Of a stretch of DNA of 64,000 bases, positions 53,919 through 62,354 are shown in pieces (the stretch's first letter is position 1; every line of letters starts with the position of its first letter). The stretch is from positions 31,283-95,282 of the forward strand of contig CAYGNP010000007.1 in the NCBI GenBank assembly GCA_964351365.1, in the 5' to 3' direction. The DNA comes from UBA1672 sp964351365 (GTDB taxonomy: Bacteria > Pseudomonadota > Alphaproteobacteria > Micavibrionales > Micavibrionaceae). Position numbers and translations under genes: made by a program. The notes beneath the pieces are model-generated. The model saw nothing but the letters and a program-made list of their open reading frames with translations. It had not been told where the DNA came from and searched no databases.

Positions 53919-54554
53919 ATGGCTATGAGATTTTTTGTTTTGCAGAGTTTATTTATTGCGCTGTTTCTGTTTGCACCGGGTACTTATGCAGAAGAACGGC
54001 CCGTCAGTGTTGATGATATCGACAAGGCGGAGGCGTATTTGCAGAATTTGAAAACGGCGCAGGCGCGTTTCGTGCAAACCACGCATAACGGCGCGCAGCT
54101 TGTCGGGACATTTTATCTGCAGCGCCCGGGGAAGATGCGTTTTGAGTATGATCCGCCATTGGAAGATTTTGTCGTGGCGGATGGTGTCTTTGTGTATTTT
54201 TATGATGCGGAGCTGGAGGAGCAGACGAACGCTCCGATTGCCTCTACGCTAGCTAATTTTTTCCTGCGCAAGGATTTTTCGCTCACTGATGATTTGCTGG
54301 TTAAGAATGCGAAATATGCGGCCGGTTTGTTGCAATTGCAGGTCGTGCAGGCCGATGAACCGGGAGCGGGCTCGATTACGTTCGGGTTTTCCGAGGAGCC
54401 CTTTGCCCTCAAAAAATGGCGCGTGATTGATGCGCAAGGCTTGATTACCGAGGTTGAGCTGTTTCATCTGAAAACCGATCTTGAGTTAGACCGGAGTTTA
54501 TTCGTGTTTGTTGATCCGAGCAGGAATAACGGGGTTCCGCGTTATAATGACTGA
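53919..54554 (+). CDS. lolA: Outer-membrane lipoprotein carrier protein LolA
   Basis: A 211-aa periplasmic chaperone that ferries lipoproteins from LolCDE to the outer membrane. A signal peptide (residues 1-24, ending TYAEE) precedes the half-barrel: AEAYLQNLKTAQARFVQTT, FYLQRPGKMRFEYDPP and the VADGVFVYFYDAELEEQ strand are hallmarks. ATG 53919 has a second in-frame ATG two codons later. The divergent toxin gene starts only about 60 bases upstream. Its stop overlaps recR by 8 bases. Confidence 0.9.
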   Translation: MAMRFFVLQSLFIALFLFAPGTYAEERPVSVDDIDKAEAYLQNLKTAQARFVQTTHNGAQLVGTFYLQRPGKMRFEYDPPLEDFVVADGVFVYFYDAELEEQTNAPIASTLANFFLRKDFSLTDDLLVKNAKYAAGLLQLQVVQADEPGAGSITFGFSEEPFALKKWRVIDAQGLITEVELFHLKTDLELDRSLFVFVDPSRNNGVPRYND

Positions 54555-55140
54555 TGCGCCGCTGGAGCATTTAATGCGCTTGCTTGCGGGCCTACCGGGG
54601 CTTGGCAATCGCTCAGCGCGCAGGATTGCTCTGCATTTGCTCTCCAAGCGCGGCAGCTTGATGATGCCGCTGGCGCATGCGCTGTCGGATGCGGCGGAAA
54701 ATGTAAAGAGTTGCGCGGTGTGTGGCAATCTGGATATGATTGATCCGTGCGGGATTTGCCGGGATGAAAAACGCAATAAAGGCCAGATTTGTGTTGTGGC
54801 GCAGGTCAGTGATTTATGGGCGATTGAGCGCACACATGCCTATAAGGGGCAGTATTTTGTGCTGGGCGGGCTTTTGAGCGCGCTGGATGGTATTGGGCCG
54901 GAGGATTTGCGCCTTGATCGCTTGATGGCTATGGTCAAGCCTGAGGGAGTGGCTATAGATGAGGTTATTCTGGCGCTGAGCGCAACGGTGGACGGGCAGT
55001 CAACGGCGCATTATATTTCTGATCATATCGCGCCGCTGGGGGTTAAGATTACGCATCTGGCGCACGGCGTTCCTGTTGGGGGGGAGCTGGATTATCTGGA
55101 TGATGGTACGATTACGACCGCGCTTCGTTCGCGGGCTTAG
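54547..55140 (+). CDS. recR: Recombination mediator RecR
   Basis: A 197-aa RecFOR pathway protein that loads RecA at gaps. The helix-hairpin-helix LPGLGNRSARRIALHLL, the four zinc cysteines C56, C59, C68 and C71 (CAVC and CGIC), and the Toprim domain with YFVLGGLLSALDGIGP are all present. ATG at 54547 fits the family N-terminus and overlaps the end of lolA. recR next to dnaX and ybaB is the usual order, so pairing with lolA is less common. Confidence 0.95.
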   Translation: MTDAPLEHLMRLLAGLPGLGNRSARRIALHLLSKRGSLMMPLAHALSDAAENVKSCAVCGNLDMIDPCGICRDEKRNKGQICVVAQVSDLWAIERTHAYKGQYFVLGGLLSALDGIGPEDLRLDRLMAMVKPEGVAIDEVILALSATVDGQSTAHYISDHIAPLGVKITHLAHGVPVGGELDYLDDGTITTALRSRA

Positions 55141-55171
55141 GGTCTGTTTCATAGTTTTTCTAAAGAGCTGC

Positions 55172-55248
55172 AAACAGGGCGTTTCTTCGCTTCCATTGCT
55201 CAAATACCTTTATGTATATTGCGCTACGGTTCTCGAAACACCCTGTTT
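55172..55248. repeat. Imperfect inverted repeat downstream of recR
   Basis: AAACAGGGCGTTTC (55172-55185) and GAAACACCCTGTTT (55235-55248) pair at 13 of 14 positions across a ~49-base spacer. No gene is seen in 55141-55314. It could be a dispersed palindromic element or a hairpin in the recR 3' region. Confidence 0.5.
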
Positions 55249-55314
55249 TCGTTGACTTTATAAAGGCTATAATTCCAGGCCCTCGTGGACTTATGAATTT
55301 TTGATTGTTTATGC

Positions 55315-55650
55315 TTATTCCTTTTCGGAAATGAAGAGCGTGCCGTTGGTGTCTGCGCGCAGGACGGCGATATGGGTATAGTGGGCGCTGTGGTCGCCGC
55401 CGATGGAGACGTCGTAGTAAATGCCTGCAGGGAAGAAATGGCTGTTTGTGGTGGCGGTAATGCTCGCGTCGCCAAAGGCGATGTAGACGGGAACATCAGC
55501 GTACAGGCCGACGATTTTTGTGTCGGTGCTGAATGCGCTTGCGTTACGCGCTGTGGTTGCGGTGGCGCTTATTTTATGGGCGCCGCCTGTTTTCATACGC
55601 AGAGCGGGGATCGGGTTATCGTTCAGGTCTTGGGGTAGAAGTGTAGTCAT
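55315..55650 (-). CDS. Small phage-structural-type hypothetical protein
   Basis: A 111-aa beta-rich protein with a strong AAGGAG ribosome site. The pattern (NPIPALRM, then NASAFSTDTKIVGLYAD, VPVYIAFGDASITA and HFFPAGIYYDVSIGGD) matches small proteins I recall in prophage and phage structural regions of alphaproteobacteria. No other phage gene is adjacent except the MuF-like segment in the toxin locus 2 kb away, so it may be a relic of the same element. The function is unknown. Confidence 0.6.
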   Translation of the reverse strand: MTTLLPQDLNDNPIPALRMKTGGAHKISATATTARNASAFSTDTKIVGLYADVPVYIAFGDASITATTNSHFFPAGIYYDVSIGGDHSAHYTHIAVLRADTNGTLFISEKE

Positions 55651-55661
55651 TTTAATCTCCT

Positions 55662-55693
55662 TAAAAAATAAAAAAGCACCTTAAGAATTAAGG
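55662..55693 (-). terminator. Probable intrinsic terminator after the 284-aa membrane protein gene
   Basis: On the minus strand a 6-bp stem (CCTTAA, loop TTC, TTAAGG) is followed by a T-rich tract (A-run at 55662-55675 on the plus strand). The stem is short and AT-rich, so strength is uncertain. Confidence 0.45.
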
Positions 55694-55765
55694 GGCGGGT
55701 TAGACGCATTTGTGGTGTTGATGGTCTATGATTAGGACTATTTTCTTATAATGTCAAGTGTTTTG

Positions 55766-56620
55766 TTAACAAGGGTAGAGCGTGTAGCGCTTTTCCGTAT
55801 TGGTGTATGCGCGTATCCAGATGAGAGCAAACAGCGCCCAGCCGGGGACCCAAAGTGCCAGGTTTTGTGTTGACGTCGGCAGGGTAAGGTGGGCATAGCT
55901 CATTGCCGCGAGGAGTGCAAAGCCGGTTATAACGAGTGGGGCTTTGCGCGGCTTATTGATCAGGGCGTGGGTTAGCACGCCGAGCGTGTAGGCGATTAAT
56001 GCGCCAAGCATAATGAAAGAGGGGTCTGAGAGTATTTTGTTTAATAGCGTCATGTAAAGATTTGCGGAATCCCCAGGCATGAGTAGATAAAGTGCGCCCA
56101 GAAAGAGCGCCGCGCAGGAGGAGCCCAGGAGTTTGGAAGCGCTTGCGCTGTAGGCGTAGCTCTGGCCGATCCAGAAGGCGGCGCCGATGATGAAGAACAG
56201 GGAGAGGTCCTGATAGGATATGGCTTTGGACGTTCCGTTTTCTGCAAGGTAGAAGGCACAGACCGCGTAAAGGGCGGCCAGGCCAAACCAGAGAAGCGTT
56301 CGGGCATCAAGGCATTCCAGAGCGGCGAGGCCGCGTTTGAAGTGGCTGTTTCCGGCCATGCGTTTGGTCAGGTCATAGGCCAGTGGCGCGCTCTGGGTGT
56401 TGCTGATTTTTGATGTCGTGGTTTTGGGCGCGGCGCGTTCGAAATATTCGCCGACTTCATGCAATGCAAGGGCGCGCATCATGCAGACCAGTCCCCACAA
56501 AACGGAGAGCGTTCCGATCATTACCGCGGAGCCGGGTGTGATGATGAAGGCTGCGGTGCTCAGGGCGAGCAAGGCAATATAAGCATATAAGCCGGGATGT
56601 TTTGATGTGTAGTAGGACAT
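55766..56620 (-). CDS. Polytopic membrane protein, unknown
   Basis: A 284-aa protein with about eight hydrophobic helices and one charged central loop (residues ~70-105). It begins inside the stop of the preceding small gene (TAATG), so the two are coupled. It is the last gene of a minus-strand group downstream of a Wzz/BY-kinase gene and ends before a weak terminator. No known transporter or polymerase motif stands out. A role in exopolysaccharide production is suggested only by position. Confidence 0.7.
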   Translation of the reverse strand: MSYYTSKHPGLYAYIALLALSTAAFIITPGSAVMIGTLSVLWGLVCMMRALALHEVGEYFERAAPKTTTSKISNTQSAPLAYDLTKRMAGNSHFKRGLAALECLDARTLLWFGLAALYAVCAFYLAENGTSKAISYQDLSLFFIIGAAFWIGQSYAYSASASKLLGSSCAALFLGALYLLMPGDSANLYMTLLNKILSDPSFIMLGALIAYTLGVLTHALINKPRKAPLVITGFALLAAMSYAHLTLPTSTQNLALWVPGWALFALIWIRAYTNTEKRYTLYPC

Positions 56621-56808
56621 TACTTTTCTTCTAGTGCACTTAAGATAGCAAAGGGAGGGCTGGAGGTGGCGGGAGATAAAGAAGACACAGGGGAATCGGC
56701 TTGTGATCCCGTGATAAGGATAAAGCCGTTGATGATTTGCAGGCAGGAAAATAGCGCGATTAGAATAAACGCGCCGCGCCTTAGAGATGTTGAAGGTGCG
56801 AATCGCAT
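56620..56808 (-). CDS. Small single-helix membrane protein (62 aa)
   Basis: A 62-aa protein with one hydrophobic helix (residues ~12-33) between a basic N-terminus and a Ser/Pro-rich tail. The TAATG overlap with the next gene and position 24 bases after the tyrosine kinase gene support translation. I do not recognise a family. Confidence 0.5.
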   Translation of the reverse strand: MRFAPSTSLRRGAFILIALFSCLQIINGFILITGSQADSPVSSLSPATSSPPFAILSALEEK

Positions 56809-56832
56809 GTATAAATTATAGGCGATATTTGA

Positions 56833-58914
56833 TTAATTTTGGTAGTCTTCATAGGCTTGCGTGGCTTGGCCATAACCCAGGGAGACATGTTTTTTAAGGT
56901 CAATTTGCGTTAGAACCGTTGCTATGCTTGGTTTAGAGAATTTTCTGAATTGTGTTATGCCGCTGTGGACAACTTCGTTCTTGGTTTTCCCCCAAGCGAT
57001 GCAATAGAGAAAAAGATCGGATCTTTTTTCAAGTGCGCGCGCATCGGGCACAGCCATGCAGGCGGGTGTATCAATGATGATGAGATCGTAAGACTCGCGT
57101 AAAGACTGGATCAGGGCACTCATTTTTTCAGATGCGATCAGATCAAGGGCGCTGTTGGTTACACTTCGGCCATGGATAATGTGCAGGCCGGTGCGGCTTG
57201 ATGTATCAATAATGTTTTCGAGTTTTTGTCTTCCGGTTAGGTAATCGACAAGGGCGAAGGGGCTTTTGGTGCCAAAGGCTTTGCCGATGCTTGGTCTGCG
57301 CAGATCGGCGTCTATGAGGATAACCCGCTCGCCGGATTGAGCGGATATTAGGCCAAGCCATGCGCTCAGTGTGGTTTTGCCTTCACCGGCAAGTGATGAG
57401 GTGATGGTGATGACTTTTGTCTCGGTTTGTATGGCTTGTTCACGCAGTTTGATGTTTAAGCGCAACGTGCGCACCGCTTCGCTAATGATGCTGGCCGGGT
57501 TATCCAGAACATATTGCGCTATCGGCTGGGTTTTATCGGCTTTTGCTTCAGGGATAAGGGAAAAGCAGGGAAGCTCCAGTTCCTCTTCAATCTGGCGGGC
57601 GCTGATGAAGCCTGCGCGTTTGCGCTCGAGGATCAGGGCAAACATTATGCCGGCAGTGAAAAAGAGCAGAGCCGACAAGGTGATGCCCACTGGCATATTG
57701 GGTAGTGATGGCTTTTCGGGGATTGTTGCCTGACTTAGGATGCGGGCCAGTCCGTGGCCGGTTTCACGAAGCTGCGCTTTGTTTGCAACTTGTTTGAAGG
57801 TGTCGTAGAGGCTTTGTGCTTCGTCCAGACGTGCCTGCAGAAGGGCAATTTTTTCTTCTGTGATCTGCCGTCTGGTGGCGCTTTCCTCTTCCAGCCCGCT
57901 TGCTTTGCGCTGTTGTTCGAGGGATTTAAGGCGGGCGGCGAGGAGATCATATTCGGTTTTGAGCGCGGTAATGATGTTGATGCTTTCCTGCTCTATTTGC
58001 TTTTCAATCAATGTGATGCCGCTGCTGAGCTCTTTCATTTTGGGATGTTTGGGGCCGTAACGCGCGGAGAGGGCATTTTTTTGGCGGGAGAGATCGCGTT
58101 CCTGTTTTTGTAAATCCTGAATGGCTTGGGATGCGATCAGAATTGGGGCTTTTGGGTTTATCTCGAGTGTGTCGGCGTCACGCATGAAGGGAGCGAGTTT
58201 GACCTTCACGTCTTCGAAATTTTCTTTTGTGGCAAAATAGGCCTCATTGAGCCTGATCGTATCGATAGTATCACCCCTATTTACGATACTTGCCGCGGCG
58301 ATTTTAAATTGCTCAAGTGCAGTGCGCGCGTCGTGAATATTTTGCTCTAAAACGAGAAGAAATTCGCGTGTCTTTTTATCGGCGCTGGATCTGTTTTGTG
58401 TGGGCTGCTCTTCTACGTCATAGGCGATGAGGGCATTTAGAATTTCAGCAGAGTAAGAGGGGTTTGGGTCAGTGAAGCGCATGCTCAGGATTGTTGTGCC
58501 GGGAATTGGCTTAATATCCAAGTTTTTCTGAATCGATTCAATTACGGGCTCAAGGCTTTTTGTGATCAGGGCGTGGGATCTTTTGCTGAGTTCTGTCTCT
58601 TCAATGCTGAGGCTTTTGAAGCGGCTCTGCATTTCTGCGCTTTCAATTGGCTCTGAGAGGGTTTTCGCTTTTTTGCGGTTCAGCGCGCTCTGGATGAACT
58701 CTGCGCTTTTGAGAGTTTGAGCGTGGGTGAGGAGTATGCTTTGATCGGCGTGATCGATTGCTATTTGCGCATGTGCTATGTAGAGCGGTGGGAGCATTTT
58801 GAGGGCAAAGACGCTCAAGGCTGTGCCAAAAACTGTTATGCCCAGAATCATAGTTTTGCGCCGGTGGAGGGCGCGCGTGATACTGAAAGCATGAGACTGT
58901 CTGGTTTTCATCAT
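56833..58914 (-). CDS. Polysaccharide chain-length / tyrosine autokinase protein (Wzc/ExoP type)
   Basis: A 693-aa inner-membrane protein of exopolysaccharide export. An N-terminal Wzz domain has helices near residues 20-40 and 415-435, with a long periplasmic coiled coil (residues ~190-370, many Lys/Glu heptads). The cytoplasmic BY-kinase has Walker A SSLAGEGKTTLSA (~505-517), Walker A' ILIDADLRRP (~527-537) and Walker B IIIDTPA (~609). A short C-terminal tail carries three tyrosines (GYGQATQAYEDY) as likely autophosphorylation sites. It lies 25 bases after the Wza-like gene, its usual partner. Confidence 0.92.
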   Translation of the reverse strand: MMKTRQSHAFSITRALHRRKTMILGITVFGTALSVFALKMLPPLYIAHAQIAIDHADQSILLTHAQTLKSAEFIQSALNRKKAKTLSEPIESAEMQSRFKSLSIEETELSKRSHALITKSLEPVIESIQKNLDIKPIPGTTILSMRFTDPNPSYSAEILNALIAYDVEEQPTQNRSSADKKTREFLLVLEQNIHDARTALEQFKIAAASIVNRGDTIDTIRLNEAYFATKENFEDVKVKLAPFMRDADTLEINPKAPILIASQAIQDLQKQERDLSRQKNALSARYGPKHPKMKELSSGITLIEKQIEQESINIITALKTEYDLLAARLKSLEQQRKASGLEEESATRRQITEEKIALLQARLDEAQSLYDTFKQVANKAQLRETGHGLARILSQATIPEKPSLPNMPVGITLSALLFFTAGIMFALILERKRAGFISARQIEEELELPCFSLIPEAKADKTQPIAQYVLDNPASIISEAVRTLRLNIKLREQAIQTETKVITITSSLAGEGKTTLSAWLGLISAQSGERVILIDADLRRPSIGKAFGTKSPFALVDYLTGRQKLENIIDTSSRTGLHIIHGRSVTNSALDLIASEKMSALIQSLRESYDLIIIDTPACMAVPDARALEKRSDLFLYCIAWGKTKNEVVHSGITQFRKFSKPSIATVLTQIDLKKHVSLGYGQATQAYEDYQN

Positions 58915-58939
58915 AGTATCCGGGGTTTGCCTTCCGTTA

Positions 58940-59554
58940 TCAGAAGAAGCTCTCTTGCACTATGATAATGTCGCCCGGGGTTGGCGTATAGTCCTCATCG
59001 TCATTATTCGTGCGGTATGTGAATTCTTCTTCACCGCGCATGATTTTAAATTTTTTTGTGTTGGCACGGTGTGTAAATCCTCCGGCCAGAGCCACTGCGC
59101 TCAATATGTGTTGTGCATCTGGGGGGAGGGTGTAGCGTCCAGGATTGCGCACGCCGCCCAGAATGTAGATATTGCGGACATTTGGCGGTAATTTTACGCT
59201 GATGCTTTGTTGTTCTTCTTTGTCCGGGTCCGGGCGAACCGCTATGACCGGGTCAATGAGGTAGCCATCCTTGTAGCGGTTGGTTAATTCCTCCTCGACT
59301 TCGAAGGGGTTTTTACCTTTTATCTGGATTTTTCCTATAAGGGGCATGAGGATCATCCCTGACTCATCAATTTTATAAGTATCACTCAAATCATCTTCAT
59401 TCAGGATGGTTATGTTGAGCTGCTCTCCAGGGGAAAATATATGATACTGTGCGTTTTCTAAATTTTTTCCATGCGCGGCGCTCTGCATGGCAAAAAGTGC
59501 GATCACAGCCATAAGTAAAATGTAGATGTTGTTGTCTAATATTTTGAAAAACAT
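58940..59554 (-). CDS. Polysaccharide export protein (Wza/KpsD type)
   Basis: A 204-aa protein with an N-terminal hydrophobic signal (residues ~8-28) and the Poly_export domain: FSPGEQLNITILNEDDLSDTYKID, GMILMPLIGKIQIKG, then an SLBB-type segment with YILGGVRNPGRYTLPP. It lacks the long C-terminal barrel helix of full Wza and is nearer the short exporters. No lipobox is evident. ATG 59554 is chosen over a TTG at 59581. It probably forms the outer part of the export channel with the next gene. Confidence 0.85.
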   Translation of the reverse strand: MFFKILDNNIYILLMAVIALFAMQSAAHGKNLENAQYHIFSPGEQLNITILNEDDLSDTYKIDESGMILMPLIGKIQIKGKNPFEVEEELTNRYKDGYLIDPVIAVRPDPDKEEQQSISVKLPPNVRNIYILGGVRNPGRYTLPPDAQHILSAVALAGGFTHRANTKKFKIMRGEEEFTYRTNNDDEDYTPTPGDIIIVQESFF

Positions 59555-59722
59555 AGACTTTAGCCAAAATTTCGGGTTCAAACAGGATAAGCAGAGAGCT
59601 GCACTATAATCCTTTTATCCACAAGGGGCAAGGGTGAGTTTTGAGTCGCTGCGTGTCGTGAATTTTTCTGATTAAATTTATTGTGATACGTGAAGAGTTG
59701 TATTGCGCGGCGTTTGCGCCGT

Positions 59723-60550
59723 TTATGAGACGAGGTGATCTTCGGTGATGTTATGCTCTATGATGCAGGATCCGGCGGGAAGATCTATAAGTCTGATAAA
59801 GAATTTTGGCGCTGCGCCGTCAGCTTTGAACAGTTCTTTTGCGCCCATAATGGCTTCGGCGAAGCGGTTAGCAGCGTCGAGCGGTTCTGTTTCGTAGAGC
59901 GGGCGTTGCAAAAGCAAGGCATATTCGAATTTTTCGGTTTGGGCGATAATGTCTGATTGGCGACGCAGCCTTACAAGATATTGTGATAATTTTGCCATGG
60001 CTTGCTCAGCGTTCTGCATTCCTTCGGATTCGAGAATATCCTTGTAATTTTTCATGCCGATAAAAACGATAAAGGTTCGCTCGCCATAGCGGTCGGCGCG
60101 GTCGATTGCAGAGAGAAAGAGCTGGTTGAACGCCGATTTGGCAATAATACCGCCCGCACTTGGAAAATCTTCTTTTGTGTCGCTCAGGCGTTTGATCTGG
60201 CTAAGTAAATAATGGGCATTGTCCATTTTTTGATCAAGGGCGGCTGGGTCAACAGGTTTTGTGATTGCATCATTTGCACCAGATTGGATGGCGTCTATTT
60301 GAGGAATTTCATGGCCCATCAGGACGATGTAAGGGTAGCGCGGATTGGTTCTGCGTATGTTTAGGATCAAAGGGCGCGCACTGGTGAGTGGCGCTGGATC
60401 AAGGAAGACCATATCGAAGTTTTCCTGGCTCATGCGCTCAACGGCGTTGTTTTTAACAGGCTCTGCTGTGATTTTATGGCCCATGGGCTCCAGACGTGTG
60501 CGCATCAGCTCGGTAGTGATGTCTTCCCTGTCGATGACTAGAATTTTCAT
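59723..60550 (-). CDS. Response regulator with degenerate GGDEF-like output domain
   Basis: A 275-aa protein with a REC domain: likely phospho-acceptor D51 (FLDP), acidic D7/E9 pocket and K98 (ITKPVDP). The second half has the size and helix order of GGDEF domains, but the GGDEF signature position reads TEKFEYALLL (residues 205-214), so cyclase activity is unlikely. Such proteins often act as sensors or protein-interaction outputs. It precedes the Wza-like and BY-kinase genes on the same strand, separated by a ~140-base gap, so it may regulate polysaccharide export (inference). Confidence 0.75.
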   Translation of the reverse strand: MKILVIDREDITTELMRTRLEPMGHKITAEPVKNNAVERMSQENFDMVFLDPAPLTSARPLILNIRRTNPRYPYIVLMGHEIPQIDAIQSGANDAITKPVDPAALDQKMDNAHYLLSQIKRLSDTKEDFPSAGGIIAKSAFNQLFLSAIDRADRYGERTFIVFIGMKNYKDILESEGMQNAEQAMAKLSQYLVRLRRQSDIIAQTEKFEYALLLQRPLYETEPLDAANRFAEAIMGAKELFKADGAAPKFFIRLIDLPAGSCIIEHNITEDHLVS

Positions 60551-60719
60551 AAGTTATCCCTGTTTAGGCGTCAGAATATTGCCTCGTATGATAATGGCAA
60601 AAAACATCTTAAAAAAATACTAATAATTTTCCCTTTAACTTCTGTTCTTTATTTCAAGGGCAGTTTCCTTTAGGATGCCATGCGTAAATATAGGTTTTAT
60701 GAATTAAGGATGCATTGGC

Positions 60720-61328
60720 ATGGGTATAGTATTGCATAAGAATGATTTGCCGGATGATCTGGATCTTGGCAAGAGCGTTGCCATAGATACCGAGACTATG
60801 GGGCTGATGCCTTCGCGGGACCGGTTGTGCCTTGTACAGATTTCATCAGGGGATGGCAGTGCGCATTTGGTGCAGATGACTGACGGTGCTTATGACGCAC
60901 CGAACCTCAAACGGCTGGTTGCGGATGAGAGGGTGCTCAAAATTTTCCATTTCGCGCGGTTTGATGTAGCGATCCTTAAGCAATCTTTTGGGGTTGATTG
61001 TCCAAATATTTATTGCACCAAAATTGCCTCACGTCTTGCGCGGACCTATACGGATAAGCACGGATTGCAGCATCTTTGCCGTGAATTATTAGGTGTTGAA
61101 CTTAGCAAGCAGCAGCAATCCTCGGATTGGGGCGCGGTGGAGCTGTCGAGCGAGCAGATGAATTACGCGGCGAGTGATGTGTATTATTTACATAAATTAA
61201 AGGCGCAGCTTGATGTGATGCTTGAGCGTGAGGGGCGCACAGCGCTCGCGCAGAGCTGTTTTGATTTTATCGCGACGCGGGCGGATCTGGATTTGCAAGG
61301 ATGGTATTATGACATCTTTGAACATTAG
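60720..61328 (+). CDS. Ribonuclease D-like 3'-5' exonuclease
   Basis: A 202-aa DEDDy exonuclease. D23 and E25 (AIDTETMGL), D82 (ARFDVAIL) and Y149-x3-D153 (YAASDVYYL) form the active site. It is the short form lacking HRDC domains, typical of alphaproteobacteria, acting on RNA 3' ends such as tRNA precursors. It overlaps the KpsF gene by 20 bases. Confidence 0.92.
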   Translation: MGIVLHKNDLPDDLDLGKSVAIDTETMGLMPSRDRLCLVQISSGDGSAHLVQMTDGAYDAPNLKRLVADERVLKIFHFARFDVAILKQSFGVDCPNIYCTKIASRLARTYTDKHGLQHLCRELLGVELSKQQQSSDWGAVELSSEQMNYAASDVYYLHKLKAQLDVMLEREGRTALAQSCFDFIATRADLDLQGWYYDIFEH

Positions 61329-62340
61329 TAGAGACCCCGATAGTCTCTCTGAGCAAGAGCAATTGGATATTGACCGCGCGGTGCATGTTTTGACCAGCGA
61401 GGCCGATGCGCTGGCGGTTTTGGCGGGGGGGATTGATCATTCTTTTTCTGATGCGGTAGAGGCCGTCCATAGCCGCAAAAATGCGCCTGATGGGATGGGG
61501 CGTTTGATTGTTGCAGGGATTGGCAAGAGTGGGCATGTTGCGCGTAAAATTGCGGCGACGTTGGCGTCTACGGGTACACCGTCCTATTTTGTGCATCCGG
61601 GTGAGGCCAGTCATGGTGATATGGGGATGATCACCGAAAAAGATGTGGTGCTGATGCTGTCGAATTCGGGCGAGAATACCGAGCTTTCTGACCTTATTCA
61701 TTATTCGCGGCGGTATAATATTACTTTGATTGCCATGACGAGTAATAAGGATTCTACTTTGGCGAAATATGCGGATATTTGTTTGTTGCTGCCGAAGATG
61801 GGCGAGGTTTGTCCGAACGGGCTTGCGCCGACAACGTCGACCACCATGATGATGGCCTATGGTGATGCGCTGGCAGTGGCTTTGCTGGAGCGGATGGGGC
61901 TGACGCCGGAGCAGTATAAGGTGTTTCATCCGGGCGGGAAATTGGGGCAGAAATTGCTCAAGGTTTCTGAGCTTATGATCAAAGGCGATGATTTGCCGGT
62001 CATTGAGGATAGTGCAAAAATGGATGCCGCGCTGCTTGCGCTGACCGAGAAAAATCTGGGCGCTGTTCTGGTTTTTGATGCGCAGAAAAATTTGCAAGGC
62101 ATAGTTACAGATGGTGATTTGAAGCGGCATATGGCGCCTGATTTGCTGCAAAAACCGGTGCGTGAAGTGATGAGCGCCCAGCCAAAATCGATCCGTTTTG
62201 ATGCGCTGGCGGCGCAGGCTCTAGACATTATGACGAAAACACCGGGGCGGTATCTGACCAGTCTGATTGTTACAGGCGATGATGGTAAGGTTTGCGGTAT
62301 GATCCGCCTGCAGGATTGTCTTCAGGCCGGGGTTGCGTAA
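61309..62340 (+). CDS. kpsF: Arabinose-5-phosphate isomerase (KpsF/GutQ)
   Basis: A 343-aa isomerase that turns ribulose-5-phosphate into arabinose-5-phosphate, the first step to the Kdo of LPS. The SIS domain has GIGKSGHVARKIAATLASTG and MLSNSGENTELSDL; two CBS domains follow (from about residue 210), with LPVIEDSAKM and GIVTDGDLKRHM. ATG 61309 fits the family start and overlaps the end of the upstream exonuclease gene. It leads into lptC and lptA, so Kdo and LPS transport are co-expressed. Confidence 0.94.
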   Translation: MTSLNISRDPDSLSEQEQLDIDRAVHVLTSEADALAVLAGGIDHSFSDAVEAVHSRKNAPDGMGRLIVAGIGKSGHVARKIAATLASTGTPSYFVHPGEASHGDMGMITEKDVVLMLSNSGENTELSDLIHYSRRYNITLIAMTSNKDSTLAKYADICLLLPKMGEVCPNGLAPTTSTTMMMAYGDALAVALLERMGLTPEQYKVFHPGGKLGQKLLKVSELMIKGDDLPVIEDSAKMDAALLALTEKNLGAVLVFDAQKNLQGIVTDGDLKRHMAPDLLQKPVREVMSAQPKSIRFDALAAQALDIMTKTPGRYLTSLIVTGDDGKVCGMIRLQDCLQAGVA

Positions 62341-62354
62341 GGCACGGAAATAAG

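Noticed and set aside
59690..59722. Hairpin CGGCG-TTTG-CGCCG near the response regulator stop
   Set aside because: No T-tract follows on either strand, so it is not supported as a terminator.
61267..62151. 294-codon minus-strand frame inside kpsF
   Set aside because: Antisense to conserved SIS and CBS domains; Arg/His/Gln-rich with no motif.
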